64,000 nucleotides of DNA from Butyricimonas virosa (GCF_025148635.1 NZ_CP102269.1:4340001-4404000); one strand, 5' to 3'. Counted from the first letter of the stretch, positions 17,145 to 26,690 are shown. Program-made: numbers and translations. Notes: generated by a model not told the origin, from the letters alone.

Positions 17145-18644
17145 ATGATTCTAAATGCCGGAAATATATTACTTATTGGATCTATCCTATTATTTGTCAG
17201 TATCGTTGTCGGAAAAGCAGGTTTCCGTTTCGGAGTTCCCGCCTTACTCCTTTTCCTAGGAGTAGGAATGCTTTTCGGAACCGACGGTTTAGGAATAGAA
17301 TTCAACAACCCGCAAACTGCTCAATTCATCGGAGTCATTGCATTAAGTATTATATTATTTTCCGGTGGTATGGATACAAGTGCGGCAGAGATCAAACCTG
17401 TTTTAGGACAAGGTATTGTTCTCGCCACAGTCGGAGTCATGTTTACAGCCTTCCTCACGGGTTATTTTATCTACTACATCACGAATCTCGAAAATAGTTT
17501 CGTCACCCTAAACTTCACGGAATCATTATTACTCGCATCCGTCATGTCGTCTACCGATTCTGCATCCGTGTTCTCGATTCTCCGTTCCAAACGACAAGGG
17601 CTAAAAGAGAACCTACGTCCCATGCTAGAGCTGGAAAGTGGTAGTAATGACCCGATGGCCTATATGTTAACCATATTACTTATCGGAATTATTCAATCAG
17701 GAGAAAACAGTTTAAGTAACACGATACTGCAATTCATCATGCAAATGAGTATCGGTGCCGTATCCGGTTATCTACTGGGAAGACTGGCCGTATACTGCAT
17801 CAATAAACTAAACATCAATCAATCATTATATCCTGTTCTTTTATTAGCTTTCGTGTTCTTCATTTTCTCGTTCACGGATCTGGTAAAAGGTAACGGTTAC
17901 CTAGCTGTTTATTTAGCCGGCTTAGTGGTTGGAAATCATAAAGTGGTACACAAAAAGAGTCTTACCACCTTTTTCGACGGTATCACATGGTTATTCCAGA
18001 TCGTGATGTTCCTCACGTTAGGCCTTCTGGTAAACCCGGCAGAATTACTCCCGGTCGCAGCGTTAAGCATTCTTATCGGGGTATTCATGATTATACTGGC
18101 TCGTCCGATAAGTGTATTTTTATGCCTTATCCCCTTCCGGAAAATGACCACCAAGGCACGGGCATACGTTTCATGGGTCGGTCTGCGTGGAGCAGTCCCC
18201 ATCATTTTTGCCACGTACCCGCTAATCGCAAACATCCAGCACGCATCATTAATATTTAACGTGGTGTTCTTCATTACCATTCTTTCTTTGGTTGTACAGG
18301 GAACAACAGTCAGTTTCATGGCGAAACTACTCGGTTTGTCAACCCCCGAAGAACGCAAAAACGTCTTTAACGTCGAACTACCCGAAGAAATTAAAACCGC
18401 CATGTCTGAAATTGAAGTCATTCCTTCCATGTTGGCAAAAGGCGACAAATTAATGGATCTGGTATTACCGGATAACACGTTGGTAGCCTTGATCAAAAAG
18501 AACGATTCATATTGCGTCCCCAAAGGAAAAACCAAACTACATACCGGAGATAAGTTACTCGTGATCACGGATGATGATGAAGCTCTCATGAAGACTTATG
18601 AAAGCCTAGGGATCACGGATTATTCAATTCAAAAAAATGCTTGA
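17145..18644 (+). CDS. Potassium/proton antiporter, CPA1 type (NhaP2/CvrA-like)
   Basis: 499 residues: about 12 membrane helices of the Na+(K+)/H+ exchanger fold (PALLLFLGVGMLFGTDGLGI; STDSASVFSILRS; ELESGSNDPMAYMLT) followed by a TrkA-C-like cytosolic domain (about residues 405-490, LPDNTLVALIKKNDSYCVP). This domain order is that of NhaP2/CvrA, which exports K+ under osmotic or pH stress. Cotranscribed with the upstream helicase gene. Confidence 0.9.
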   Translation: MILNAGNILLIGSILLFVSIVVGKAGFRFGVPALLLFLGVGMLFGTDGLGIEFNNPQTAQFIGVIALSIILFSGGMDTSAAEIKPVLGQGIVLATVGVMFTAFLTGYFIYYITNLENSFVTLNFTESLLLASVMSSTDSASVFSILRSKRQGLKENLRPMLELESGSNDPMAYMLTILLIGIIQSGENSLSNTILQFIMQMSIGAVSGYLLGRLAVYCINKLNINQSLYPVLLLAFVFFIFSFTDLVKGNGYLAVYLAGLVVGNHKVVHKKSLTTFFDGITWLFQIVMFLTLGLLVNPAELLPVAALSILIGVFMIILARPISVFLCLIPFRKMTTKARAYVSWVGLRGAVPIIFATYPLIANIQHASLIFNVVFFITILSLVVQGTTVSFMAKLLGLSTPEERKNVFNVELPEEIKTAMSEIEVIPSMLAKGDKLMDLVLPDNTLVALIKKNDSYCVPKGKTKLHTGDKLLVITDDDEALMKTYESLGITDYSIQKNA

Positions 18645-18725
18645 TACTAGCCATACGGTAGTACATCAGAGATAAGAAAAATTACACTTTATAGGCATTT
18701 TCTATCATCTGATAAAAACTAAATA

Positions 18726-18757
18726 TTTGTTTTGATAAACAAATTGTCGTATTATTG
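18726..18757 (+). promoter_or_regulatory. Bacteroidetes-type promoter of rubrerythrin
   Basis: TTTG (18726-18729), a 20-bp spacer, TATTATTG (18750-18757). The -7 box has one mismatch to TAnnTTTG. It supports the start at 18794 rather than the in-frame ATG at 18755, which lies inside the promoter. Confidence 0.7.
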
Positions 18758-18793
18758 TGCTATCAAAACATGACCACTAAAAAGATTAAATTT

Positions 18794-19366
18794 ATGAGCA
18801 TTAAAGGAACAAAAACAGAACAAAACTTATTGAAATCATTTGCCGGTGAATCACAGGCCAGAAGTCGTTATACTTTTTTCGCTAGTGTAGCTAAAAAAGA
18901 AGGATTCGAACAAATCGCGGGAGTATTCATGGAAACTGCCGAACAGGAAAAAGAACACGCCAAGAGATTCTTCAAATTCTTGGAAGGCGGAATGGTTGAA
19001 ATCACCGCATCTTACCCCGCAGGTGTAATCGGAACGACAGCAGAAAATCTGAAAGCTGCCGCAGAAGGAGAAAACGAAGAATGGGCAGACCTCTATCCGG
19101 AATTTGCTAAAGTTGCAGAAGAAGAAGGATTTACCGCCATCGCAGCCGTGTTCCGTAACATTGCGAAAGTGGAAGCTGAACACGAGGCTCGTTACAGAAC
19201 GCTTTTAGCTCGCGTGGAAGCCGGTAAAGTATTCGAAAGAGACGAAGTGATCCTGTGGCAATGCCGTAACTGCGGTTTCGTTTACGAAGGCAAAACAGCC
19301 CCGAAAGCGTGTCCCGCTTGCGCTCACCCTCAAGCATATTTCGAAGAAAAGAAAAACAATTACTAA
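18794..19366 (+). CDS. rbr: Rubrerythrin
   Basis: 190 residues from the ATG at 18794. An N-terminal four-helix di-iron domain has the two EExxH-like halves (FAGESQARSRYTFFA, AEQEKEHAKRFF, KVEAEHEARYRTL), and a C-terminal rubredoxin domain carries Cys157, Cys160, Cys173 and Cys176. It reduces hydrogen peroxide with electrons from a rubredoxin or NADH reductase and is a hallmark oxygen defence of anaerobes. Single-gene unit with promoter and terminator. Confidence 0.96.
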   Translation: MSIKGTKTEQNLLKSFAGESQARSRYTFFASVAKKEGFEQIAGVFMETAEQEKEHAKRFFKFLEGGMVEITASYPAGVIGTTAENLKAAAEGENEEWADLYPEFAKVAEEEGFTAIAAVFRNIAKVEAEHEARYRTLLARVEAGKVFERDEVILWQCRNCGFVYEGKTAPKACPACAHPQAYFEEKKNNY

Positions 19367-19390
19367 TCATACTTGTAATTGAGGATAAAA

Positions 19391-19430
19391 AACTAAAAGT
19401 TGAGGCAGATGTCTCAACTTTTAGTTTTTT
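19391..19430 (+). terminator. Terminator of rubrerythrin
   Basis: A 14-bp perfect stem AACTAAAAGTTGAG (19391-19404) / CTCAACTTTTAGTT (19413-19426) with an eight-base loop, then a T-run. Confidence 0.9.
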
Positions 19431-19525
19431 ATTTTACCCGTCACGAAGAAATCACAACTTGATTTTCGTTATATTCGCGACAAAGAAACTGAAATCTATT
19501 TTTTAATTGATAAAATAAAGTTATT

Positions 19526-19903
19526 ATGAAAAAAGTAATCAACTCACCGAAAGCACCGAAAGCCATCGGTCCTTACAGTCAAGCAATTGAAGCAAACGGA
19601 ACGCTTTACATCAGTGGTCAACTTCCTATTGACGTGAATACCGGAAAATTCGTTGAAGGTGGAGTAAAAGAACAAACAGAACAATGTTTGAAAAACATCG
19701 GTTACATCCTGGAAGAAGCCGGATATACTTTTGACAACGTGGTTAAATCAACTTGCCTGTTGGGAGATATGTCTTATTTCGCTGATATGAACGAAATCTA
19801 TGCTAAATATTACAAGACAGATTGTCCTGCCCGTGCAGCTTTTGCCGTAAAAGCTCTCCCGATGGGTGCTATGGTTGAAATTGAAACCATCGCTGTAAAA
19901 TAA
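19526..19903 (+). CDS. ridA: RidA-family enamine/imine deaminase
   Basis: 125 residues, typical for RidA, which hydrolyses reactive 2-aminoacrylate and similar imines formed by PLP enzymes. Key features are the N-terminal APKAIGPYSQAI, YISGQLP, and the catalytic Arg103 in CPARAAFAV followed by VEIETIA. Monocistronic with its own terminator. Confidence 0.95.
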   Translation: MKKVINSPKAPKAIGPYSQAIEANGTLYISGQLPIDVNTGKFVEGGVKEQTEQCLKNIGYILEEAGYTFDNVVKSTCLLGDMSYFADMNEIYAKYYKTDCPARAAFAVKALPMGAMVEIETIAVK

Positions 19904-19908
19904 AGATA

Positions 19909-19936
19909 AAAACGGCTGAATCAGCCGTTTTTTCAT
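19909..19936 (+). terminator. Terminator of ridA
   Basis: Stem AACGGCT (19911-19917) / AGCCGTT (19923-19929), loop GAATC, followed by a T-run. Confidence 0.85.
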
Positions 19937-19983
19937 TTTTTTTTCTTACCTTAGGGGAAAGTAGTGCATAACTTAAATCAAAC

Positions 19984-20379
19984 ATGATGAGAATATTCGG
20001 TTTACTCCTTATGCTTGCCCTATTTTTCTCCTGTGCATCTCAAAAAGAGGTAGCCCAAAATAAAAAGGGGCGTTGCGCTATCAAAGATTCAGCGCAATAC
20101 GAATTAATTGTTTTTGATTCGGGATTCGATTTTTGGTTGACAAGTCACCAGAGCATGGCCAGTCAGCACTCAGAAAGTTATTATCAAAGTATGAATCACC
20201 AGTATGCTATCGAATGGAACAGAAGGTATGCTGCCGGAGATCCGAGAATCAACAGTTACATCGATTACAGCTTGAACAGAGATTACGGGTTTGATTTTAA
20301 TTACAAACTCTACATGTATTTCAGGTTCTTCGAAGACACGAACAGGATAAAACTAATCCCAGGAAACAGAAGCCTTTAA
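19984..20379 (+). CDS. DUF6146-like lipoprotein
   Basis: 131 residues. Signal peptide with lipobox (LALFFSCAS, Cys17). The soluble part (YELIVFDSGFDFWLTS, SESYYQSMNHQYAIEWNRRY) resembles the small Bacteroidetes lipoprotein family DUF6146; the function is unknown. The start could be the first or second Met. It is convergent with the nucleotidyltransferase gene, with a repeat element in between. Confidence 0.72.
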   Translation: MMRIFGLLLMLALFFSCASQKEVAQNKKGRCAIKDSAQYELIVFDSGFDFWLTSHQSMASQHSESYYQSMNHQYAIEWNRRYAAGDPRINSYIDYSLNRDYGFDFNYKLYMYFRFFEDTNRIKLIPGNRSL

Positions 20380-20380
20380 T

Positions 20381-20481
20381 AATCTTAGATTTAATGATTT
20401 TAGATTTTAAATTCCAGCCACACAAGCTATCCCTTCTTTTAATCTCTCAATCTAAAATCATAAATCATTAAATCTAAAATT
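20381..20481. repeat. AT-rich inverted repeat between convergent genes
   Basis: Left arm 20381-20412 and right arm 20449-20481 are near reverse complements of about 33 bases (TTAGATTTAATGATTTTAG and its complement). They enclose a core with ccagccacac shared with the element at 10882. The right arm supplies the last codons and stop of the minus-strand gene at 20458 (C-terminus NFRFNDL). Confidence 0.65.
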
Positions 20482-21180
20482 ACTTGCTTTTTTTATGGCC
20501 TCCGGAGTACCCAAGTCGAGACATCGGCCATCGTGCCGGAAAAGCTCGATAGGATGTTCTTTTGCCTGTGCCAGATGCTCATCGATGATAGAGAACACTC
20601 CCCGATGAATGATATGCTTTAAATACTCCGGGCTAAGAACCTGAATCCCGCAGTAATTGAACTCCGTGGCCCCGTAAAAGCCTTCATCCACAATCTTCTG
20701 CTCCCCGGTTCGCTTGTTCTCCCAACCTTTCAAAATACCGTGATTAAACTTCAAAACCCGATCAGCAACGGCCTGTTGCACGACCAGCGTGGCGTATGCC
20801 TCACGTGATTCATGCTGACGAACGAGAGCCTTCAAATCCAAATCTGTTAAAATATCCACGTTATGAATAAGCACGGGTTTCCCCGGAATAAATAATTCCC
20901 GGGCCTTCAAAACCCCTCCTCCCGTATCCAGTAACTCATCTCGTTCATCGGACAAAACGATGTCCATACCGAAATCTCCTTTCTCTTTCAGAAAGAGTTC
21001 TACCTGATCGGCAAAATGATGAATATTAATCACTAACCGCTCCACCTGCACTTCTCTCATTCTCTCGATCACCCGCTCCAACAGAGTCTTTCCTTTCAAC
21101 TCCACCAAAGCTTTCGGGCGATCGTTTGTCAACGGCCGCAACCGGGTACCTAAACCGGCTGCAAAAATCATCCCATTCAT
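20458..21180 (-). CDS. Sugar-1-phosphate nucleotidyltransferase (MurU-like)
   Basis: 240 residues with the GT-A-type nucleotidyltransferase N-terminus FAAGLGTRLRPLT (6-18) and RPKALVELKGKTLLERVIE. LDTGGGVLKAR and VLIHNVDILTDLDL supply the sugar- and metal-binding parts. The size and motifs fit MurU (MurNAc-1-P uridylyltransferase of cell-wall recycling) or small mannose-1-P guanylyltransferases; MurU-like is my preference, but no amgK kinase gene is adjacent. The start codon directly abuts the stop of the NarL-type regulator gene upstream. The C-terminus runs into a repeat element. Confidence 0.8.
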   Translation of the reverse strand: MNGMIFAAGLGTRLRPLTNDRPKALVELKGKTLLERVIERMREVQVERLVINIHHFADQVELFLKEKGDFGMDIVLSDERDELLDTGGGVLKARELFIPGKPVLIHNVDILTDLDLKALVRQHESREAYATLVVQQAVADRVLKFNHGILKGWENKRTGEQKIVDEGFYGATEFNYCGIQVLSPEYLKHIIHRGVFSIIDEHLAQAKEHPIELFRHDGRCLDLGTPEAIKKASNFRFNDL

Positions 21181-21831
21181 CTATATCTCTATAATATTAT
21201 TTTTAATCGCATACATCACCAATGCCGCCGTATTCCGACACCCTGTTTTACTAAGCAAATTCGCCCGGTGCTTGTCTACTGTACGTTTACTTATAAACAA
21301 TTCGTCCGCAATCTCTTGATTCGACAATCCCTTACACACGTGATACAAAATCTCCAACTCCCGCTCCGAAATATCATTATCCACGGTTTCTGGTGCCTCA
21401 CTTTTGTTATCACGCATATTATTCAAAATATTTACCAACAATTCCTCCGAGAAAAAACTCTCCCCTTCTGCCACCTTCTGAATAGCCGTTACCACTTTAT
21501 CGATACCCGAATTCTTTAACAAGAACCCCTTGGCCCCCGCATCAATCATCTTGTAATAATACTGCTCGTCCCCGTACATGGAAAGAACAATAATCTTCAA
21601 ATTGGGTTTCATTTTCATCGCCTCGATCGTGGCATCAATACCATTCATCTCCGGCATCTCTATATCCATCAGTACGACATCACAATCAACAAACGACAAA
21701 TTCTCAATAAACTCCCTCCCGTTCGAGGCCTCGTAAATATGTCGAACGAAATCCTGAGTCGAAAGCAATAACTTCAACCCCTCCCGGAACAACTTGTGGT
21801 CATCAACCAGATATATTCTCAATTTATCCAT
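21181..21831 (-). CDS. NarL/LuxR-family response regulator
   Basis: 216 residues: receiver domain with phospho-acceptor Asp56 (DVVLMDIEMPEMNG) and switch Lys in KGFLLKNSG, then a LuxR-type HTH (SERELEILYHVCKGLSNQEI, ISKRTVDKHRANLL). It forms a two-component pair with the kinase gene 10 bp upstream. Target genes unknown; the coupled nucleotidyltransferase is a candidate for the same unit. Confidence 0.93.
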   Translation of the reverse strand: MDKLRIYLVDDHKLFREGLKLLLSTQDFVRHIYEASNGREFIENLSFVDCDVVLMDIEMPEMNGIDATIEAMKMKPNLKIIVLSMYGDEQYYYKMIDAGAKGFLLKNSGIDKVVTAIQKVAEGESFFSEELLVNILNNMRDNKSEAPETVDNDISERELEILYHVCKGLSNQEIADELFISKRTVDKHRANLLSKTGCRNTAALVMYAIKNNIIEI

Positions 21832-21841
21832 AAAACAAGAT

Positions 21842-22786
21842 TTACTTACACTTTATAAAAGCCCTGGCAATCATTCCCCGGCCCGACTCGCTGGAAATCT
21901 TAATATCTCCATTTCCCGAATTCAACCGATACTGCATGTTGCTCAATCCCATCCCGCCATCACTTTCGGCCTGTTTCACGTCAAACCCCATGCCATTATC
22001 CTCGTATTCCAAGTATAAAACATCCCCCTGTAACTGTAAGTCAATACTAATCTTACTGGCATTAGCATGTCGCAACGTGTTATTGATCAACTCGCAAATC
22101 ACCCGGTACATGATTACTTCCACGTTATATACGAAACGACGATTATCAATATTTGTTTTAAAATTTATACTAATACCTTCAGCCGGACGCAACTTTCGAA
22201 TAAATGACTCCGTGGCATCCTTTAAACCAAAATTATTCAATATATGAGGACTAATATTAGCTGAAATCTCTCGCACACTCGTGATAGCCTCGTCAACAGC
22301 CTGTTTCAAGTTCCCCTTGATTTTGTCGTTTACCTCCGACGAGTTCTTTTCCTCGAAACCGGAAAGCAACATCTTTATAACACTTAACAAAGGCCCTAGC
22401 CCGTCATGCAACTCCTTGGCAAAACGCTGCCGCTCCTGTTCCTCCGTGCGGATAACAGCCGACAGTACCCGCTTTTCCGTCTCACTCCGTATACCATCCA
22501 GCCGACGTAAAAACTGGAACACCTTTCGTATATAAAACGCCCCGATAGCAAAAGCCAACGAAATAACAAATGACAACCACACTTTCGTCTGGTACAACTC
22601 CTCCGACTCCCCTCTATGCATCGAAGGAACCAATTCTATCGCTCGATAAATCGCCATCAGAAAAAAGCCCGTTGAAATCAAAATCCAAGCGGCATTAAAC
22701 TTCGTCCGCTTAAACAAACTGATCGCAAATCCCATGGCCACGATTTGCAACAACAAAGACAAGTATACAACTATTTGTGTAACCAC
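21842..22786 (-). CDS. Sensor histidine kinase, HisKA_3 (NarX-like) type
   Basis: 314 residues. Three hydrophobic helices (about 3-22, 32-50, 68-88) with very short loops form the sensor. The HisKA_3 dimerisation helix carries the phospho-His in RFAKELHDGLGPLLSVI (His127), and the HATPase part ends with EYEDNGMGFDV and GGMGLSNMQYRL. The lack of a periplasmic domain suggests sensing in or near the membrane. First gene of the kinase-regulator-nucleotidyltransferase operon. Confidence 0.92.
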   Translation of the reverse strand: MVTQIVVYLSLLLQIVAMGFAISLFKRTKFNAAWILISTGFFLMAIYRAIELVPSMHRGESEELYQTKVWLSFVISLAFAIGAFYIRKVFQFLRRLDGIRSETEKRVLSAVIRTEEQERQRFAKELHDGLGPLLSVIKMLLSGFEEKNSSEVNDKIKGNLKQAVDEAITSVREISANISPHILNNFGLKDATESFIRKLRPAEGISINFKTNIDNRRFVYNVEVIMYRVICELINNTLRHANASKISIDLQLQGDVLYLEYEDNGMGFDVKQAESDGGMGLSNMQYRLNSGNGDIKISSESGRGMIARAFIKCK

Positions 22787-22801
22787 GATATATGTATTAG
22801 T

Positions 22802-22939
22802 TAAAAGTTAAAAACTAAAAGATAAAAGCTATGTTCAAATATCGACATTATTTCTAGAATAATCAACCCCTAATTAATTTTATGATTTACGTTCCCCAAC
22901 TTTATCTTTTAGTTTCTAGTTTTTATCTTTTAGTTTTTA
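22802..22939. repeat. Inverted AT-rich repeat, second word type
   Basis: The left arm (22802-22830) contains AAAAACTAAAAGATAAAAG. The right arm (22899-22939) contains its complement twice (CTTTTAGTTTCTAG, TATCTTTTAGTTTTTAG). About 70 bases separate the arms. The right arm reaches the stop codon of tamL. The same word forms the terminator at 19391. Confidence 0.55.
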
Positions 22940-25258
22940 GAACGGGTATCCAATCGCCACGTTAAACACGGAACGCCGGAATCCACCCCGTGAATCAAAC
23001 AACACGAAACGATTTCCCTTGGGCATTGAAGGATCTTTTACCTTAATTCCCAAATCAAAACGTAATAAAAAGAAATTAGCGTTCAATCTCAACCCCGCTC
23101 CCGTGCCAATAGCTATCTGGTTAAAGAAATTGTAATTCAATTTTGCCCCGGAACGATTTTCTTTCGGGTTAATATTCCACACATTTCCGGCATCCACGAA
23201 TAACGCTCCCTCCAACAACCAAATCAACTTGAAACGGTATTCAATATTTCCCGCCAATTTGAAATCCCCCACGCTATTCGGGTATTTCTCTGTAGCTAAA
23301 TAAGAACCGGGACCTAATGTCCTAGCCTGCCAAGCCCGGATGTCGTTTGCCCCACCCCCGTAATACGCCTCCTCAAAAGGCAACACCTTCATGTTTCCAT
23401 ACGGGTAACCACACCCCACAAAAAGACGTCCCACAAGCGAATTCGCCCGGTTGATATACCAGTTATAACGATATTCAGCATCTGCTTTCACGAATTGCGC
23501 ATACCTTACCCCGAAGATTTTGTAATACTTTTCATTCAATGTTCCACTCGCAGAACTTTTACTCCCGGCAATCCCATCTATAACAGAAAGGAAATTCCCC
23601 GAAGTCTCCGTGTTTACACGAAAATAACTATAATCCGCAGTTTTCACGTTCACCTGCTGATCCGTGTAAGTGGCGGAGAAAACGGCAGAAAGGATCATGT
23701 GATCCGTGTAGGCATTTTTGATATATTCATTCTTCAAACCATCGATAAAATTCTGATCTACATCCTTCATCAACACGTAATTCAGATCGACCAAATCAAA
23801 ATTATACCGCCATTTCTTGTTTGCCTTCCGCCATAAATAACCGAAACGGGCATTAGCAATAGAACGAGTATAATACGGGGTGTATTCATAACTATACGAA
23901 AAAGAAATCGAAGTTTTCGGGGCATAATTCCGCCGGAAATCTTTCATCTTGAAAAAAGGTATCCAAAACTGCGGGGTCACAAGCTTCAATTCCGCACCAA
24001 TTTCCGAAGTATTAAATATTTTTCCCTCACCATTGACCTGTTCTTTCCTCAAACTTCCCCAAATACTGGCTGAAATATTTTCTCCGGCACGGAACACGTT
24101 ACGATGGTTATAAGTCAAATTACCCCCCACTCCCATATTTCCAGAATTATGCGTACCCTCCAAAAACACGTTGTAGGACTGCCTCTTCACGGGTGATAAC
24201 TGAATCACACAATCCAAGGCTTTCACATCGCCATCCGATTCCACCTCTCTAAAATCGATATTCACCATCTTAAAAAGATTCAGTGCCTGCAATCGCACAT
24301 AAGTATCAATCACTCGGCGGGCATCATACAATTCCATCTGCTGCAACTGAATGGTCTCTATTATCATTTTAGGTCTTATCTTTAACTTATCCCTATACAG
24401 GATATTATAACCATTGTAATACAACATATTATACATGGAATCAACCTGTTCCGCCGTTAGCATCGGATCATAGTCAAAATTCACACTAATATTCCGCACG
24501 AAATAACGTCTATAAGCATTACTATCCACGGCATTCTCAACCACTCGCACAAAAACTTTAGCCATATTTTCTTTCGCTACACTCGTCGTGTCAGCAAAAA
24601 ATTGGATAAAATTTTTCGAGAAATTGAAATACCCTCTTTCCCGAAGCATCTTCGTGATGCGCTCCCGTTCGTCATCCAACACATCAAGATCCAACGATGC
24701 GTCTTTCTCCAAAAGAGTGTTCACCGTATCCCGCCGAAAATTAGCCATCAACCCGCTTTCCTCGGCAATCAGATTTTCCCGTCCTCTCCTGTCATCAAAT
24801 TTCACTTCTTGAATTCGGGTAACAGGTCCCACTTTCACGTAATACTCCACAAGTGCTTTCTTTTTCTTGTAAAAAACAGTATCCGTTACTTGCGCATCAT
24901 AAAATCCTTTATTATGAAGATACAATTCTATTTGGCTAGCACTTCGTTGTGTCATGAAAGGATCGTAAATAACGGGAGCCTCCCCTATACGTCGCAACCA
25001 TTGGTTAAATTTCTTTTTTTCATTCCTCCCACTCAAATTATATAATCCCAGATGAAAGCGGGCAACCCCCAGGATTCGGGTATTCGGTTTTTGTCGAATA
25101 TTCCGTTTCAAATCAGACCGATTAAGCTTATAATCATCCACTTTCACCTTTACCCGATCCAACAAATACTCATCTTTCCCGATATACTTGGTCGGAGAAC
25201 ACGAATAAAAAACGAAGAATATAAAAAAAATAAAACTTATCTTGTACGCTACCCGCAT
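22937..25258 (-). CDS. tamL: TamL-type BamA-superfamily outer-membrane lipoprotein
   Basis: 773 residues from the Met at 25258; an upstream start at 25309 adds residues that do not fit a signal peptide. It has a lipoprotein signal (FFIFFVFYSCSPTKYIGKDE, Cys20), POTRA-like repeats (about 30-390) and a C-terminal 16-strand barrel (about 400-773) with the conserved YGGGANDIRAWQARTLGPGS loop. It ends in Phe, as expected for an outer-membrane barrel. TamL is the Bacteroidetes lipoprotein form of TamA. It is divergent from a SpoU methyltransferase gene; I recall this pairing from other Bacteroidetes. Confidence 0.88.
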   Translation of the reverse strand: MRVAYKISFIFFIFFVFYSCSPTKYIGKDEYLLDRVKVKVDDYKLNRSDLKRNIRQKPNTRILGVARFHLGLYNLSGRNEKKKFNQWLRRIGEAPVIYDPFMTQRSASQIELYLHNKGFYDAQVTDTVFYKKKKALVEYYVKVGPVTRIQEVKFDDRRGRENLIAEESGLMANFRRDTVNTLLEKDASLDLDVLDDERERITKMLRERGYFNFSKNFIQFFADTTSVAKENMAKVFVRVVENAVDSNAYRRYFVRNISVNFDYDPMLTAEQVDSMYNMLYYNGYNILYRDKLKIRPKMIIETIQLQQMELYDARRVIDTYVRLQALNLFKMVNIDFREVESDGDVKALDCVIQLSPVKRQSYNVFLEGTHNSGNMGVGGNLTYNHRNVFRAGENISASIWGSLRKEQVNGEGKIFNTSEIGAELKLVTPQFWIPFFKMKDFRRNYAPKTSISFSYSYEYTPYYTRSIANARFGYLWRKANKKWRYNFDLVDLNYVLMKDVDQNFIDGLKNEYIKNAYTDHMILSAVFSATYTDQQVNVKTADYSYFRVNTETSGNFLSVIDGIAGSKSSASGTLNEKYYKIFGVRYAQFVKADAEYRYNWYINRANSLVGRLFVGCGYPYGNMKVLPFEEAYYGGGANDIRAWQARTLGPGSYLATEKYPNSVGDFKLAGNIEYRFKLIWLLEGALFVDAGNVWNINPKENRSGAKLNYNFFNQIAIGTGAGLRLNANFFLLRFDLGIKVKDPSMPKGNRFVLFDSRGGFRRSVFNVAIGYPF

Positions 25259-25320
25259 GCTCAAAAATCTCAAAAAAATACTATGTTTGTGTTTTATTTT
25301 AACCAGCAAGCTTAAAAACG

Positions 25321-26094
25321 ATGCTTAGCAAACACCTAACAAATGTAATTCAAAACCTTGAAAAAAAGAAATTCAGGGAAAAATATAATTTATACAAGGT
25401 CGAGGGAGATAAACTGGTACAGGAACTACTCCTCTCCGACATGAAAATAGATTCATTGATTGCCCGCCCCTCTTGGATCGAAAGCAATCAACAACACTTG
25501 AAAAAATGTAACACGATCGAGGTAAACGAGATCGAGATGGGACGCATCTCCAATTTCAAATCTCTGCCGGAAGTCATTGCACTAGCTGAAATCCCCGTCA
25601 GAACATACAACCCGGATGAGATAAAAGACTCACTATCCGTGGTCCTCAACGGTATTCAAGACCCGGGCAACATCGGCACGATACTCCGGGTCTGCGATTG
25701 GTTCGGCATCCGAAATATATTTTGTGACCACGATTGTGCAAACATTTTTAACCCGAAATCCGTTCAAGCAAGCATGGGTGCAATATTCCGGGTGAACGTT
25801 TTTTACTTGGATCTTGTCGATTTTATCCCCCGGTTCACGAACTCGGATTTTCCCTGTTACGGGACATTTTTGGAAGGAGAAAATATCTACCGGATGCATC
25901 TCCAAAGCAAGGGATTTATCGTCATGGGAAACGAAGGAAACGGGATTACCGCAGGAATCGAACAACTGGTGAACCACAAAATAACGATTCCCAGCTTTGC
26001 ACACAGTCTTTATTCGACAGAATCCCTGAACGTGGGCGTTGCCACTGGTATCATCCTTTCGGAATTCAAACGAATAGAATATATAAATAGATAA
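25321..26094 (+). CDS. TrmH/SpoU-family RNA 2'-O-methyltransferase
   Basis: 257 residues. An N-terminal substrate-binding domain (KFREKYNLYKVEGDKLVQEL) precedes a SPOUT knot domain with motif 1 NGIQDPGNIGTILR (110-123), motif 2 VMGNEGNGIT and motif 3 SLNVGVATGIIL. It methylates ribose 2'-OH in rRNA or tRNA; the target is unknown. A perfect -7 box (TATGTTTG, 25282-25289) lies upstream without a clear -33 box. Confidence 0.92.
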   Translation: MLSKHLTNVIQNLEKKKFREKYNLYKVEGDKLVQELLLSDMKIDSLIARPSWIESNQQHLKKCNTIEVNEIEMGRISNFKSLPEVIALAEIPVRTYNPDEIKDSLSVVLNGIQDPGNIGTILRVCDWFGIRNIFCDHDCANIFNPKSVQASMGAIFRVNVFYLDLVDFIPRFTNSDFPCYGTFLEGENIYRMHLQSKGFIVMGNEGNGITAGIEQLVNHKITIPSFAHSLYSTESLNVGVATGIILSEFKRIEYINR

Positions 26095-26123
26095 ATCAAT
26101 TATTCAAAACAAAAAAGGACAGT

Positions 26124-26672
26124 ATGAAAAAATTAGTAATTTTAGTTCTCTTCAGCCTCATCGGTTTAACCACCATGGCTCAATCCTTACCTATAAATAT
26201 CGGTATTCACGGTGGTTGGAATGACGCAAAAATCAAAGCAAAAGAATATAAAATAGATTCGCATGGAGGATACATGATAGGTGCCTTCGCAAGAATCAAT
26301 CTTGGGAGTATTTACCTAGAACCAGCCTTGAACTTTGCACACAAAGAAAGTAAAATCAATGACGAAATCGGTTCTATCGGAAAATTCAAATACAGTTCCA
26401 TCGACATCCCTGTTATGGTGGGATATAACATTCTCAAACTCCCCATATTCAAATTACGCGGATTCGCTGGTCCCGTTGCATCTTTCGTGACGAAAGATTT
26501 AAAAAGCGATTTCAACACGGACAAAATGATGTGGAACGGGAAAATCGGAGCCGGAGTCGATGTATGGAAAGTAACTTTCGATATTGACTACGAATTCGGA
26601 TTAAAGAAATTCGGAGATGGGGTGAAAGCTCCAAAATCATGGAACTTAACCTTGGGATTCAAGATTATCTAA
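26124..26672 (+). CDS. Outer-membrane beta-barrel protein (PorT-like/OMP_b-brl)
   Basis: 182 residues: a signal peptide (MKKLVILVLFSLIGLTTMAQ) then about eight amphipathic strands, such as IGIHGGWNDAKIKAKEY and GSIYLEPALNFAHKE, ending with LTLGFKII. It resembles the small PorT/OmpX-type barrels of Bacteroidetes. Function unknown. A 17-bp hairpin follows. Confidence 0.85.
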   Translation: MKKLVILVLFSLIGLTTMAQSLPINIGIHGGWNDAKIKAKEYKIDSHGGYMIGAFARINLGSIYLEPALNFAHKESKINDEIGSIGKFKYSSIDIPVMVGYNILKLPIFKLRGFAGPVASFVTKDLKSDFNTDKMMWNGKIGAGVDVWKVTFDIDYEFGLKKFGDGVKAPKSWNLTLGFKII

Positions 26673-26690
26673 TCCCACCCTATTTCTAGT

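Noticed and set aside
17936..18589. 217-codon minus-strand frame inside the K+/H+ antiporter gene
   Set aside because: Antisense shadow of a conserved membrane protein gene; no promoter or family features.
18755..18793. Upstream start for rubrerythrin at 18755
   Set aside because: That ATG overlaps the -7 promoter box, so it cannot be transcribed in full; family N-terminus starts at 18794.
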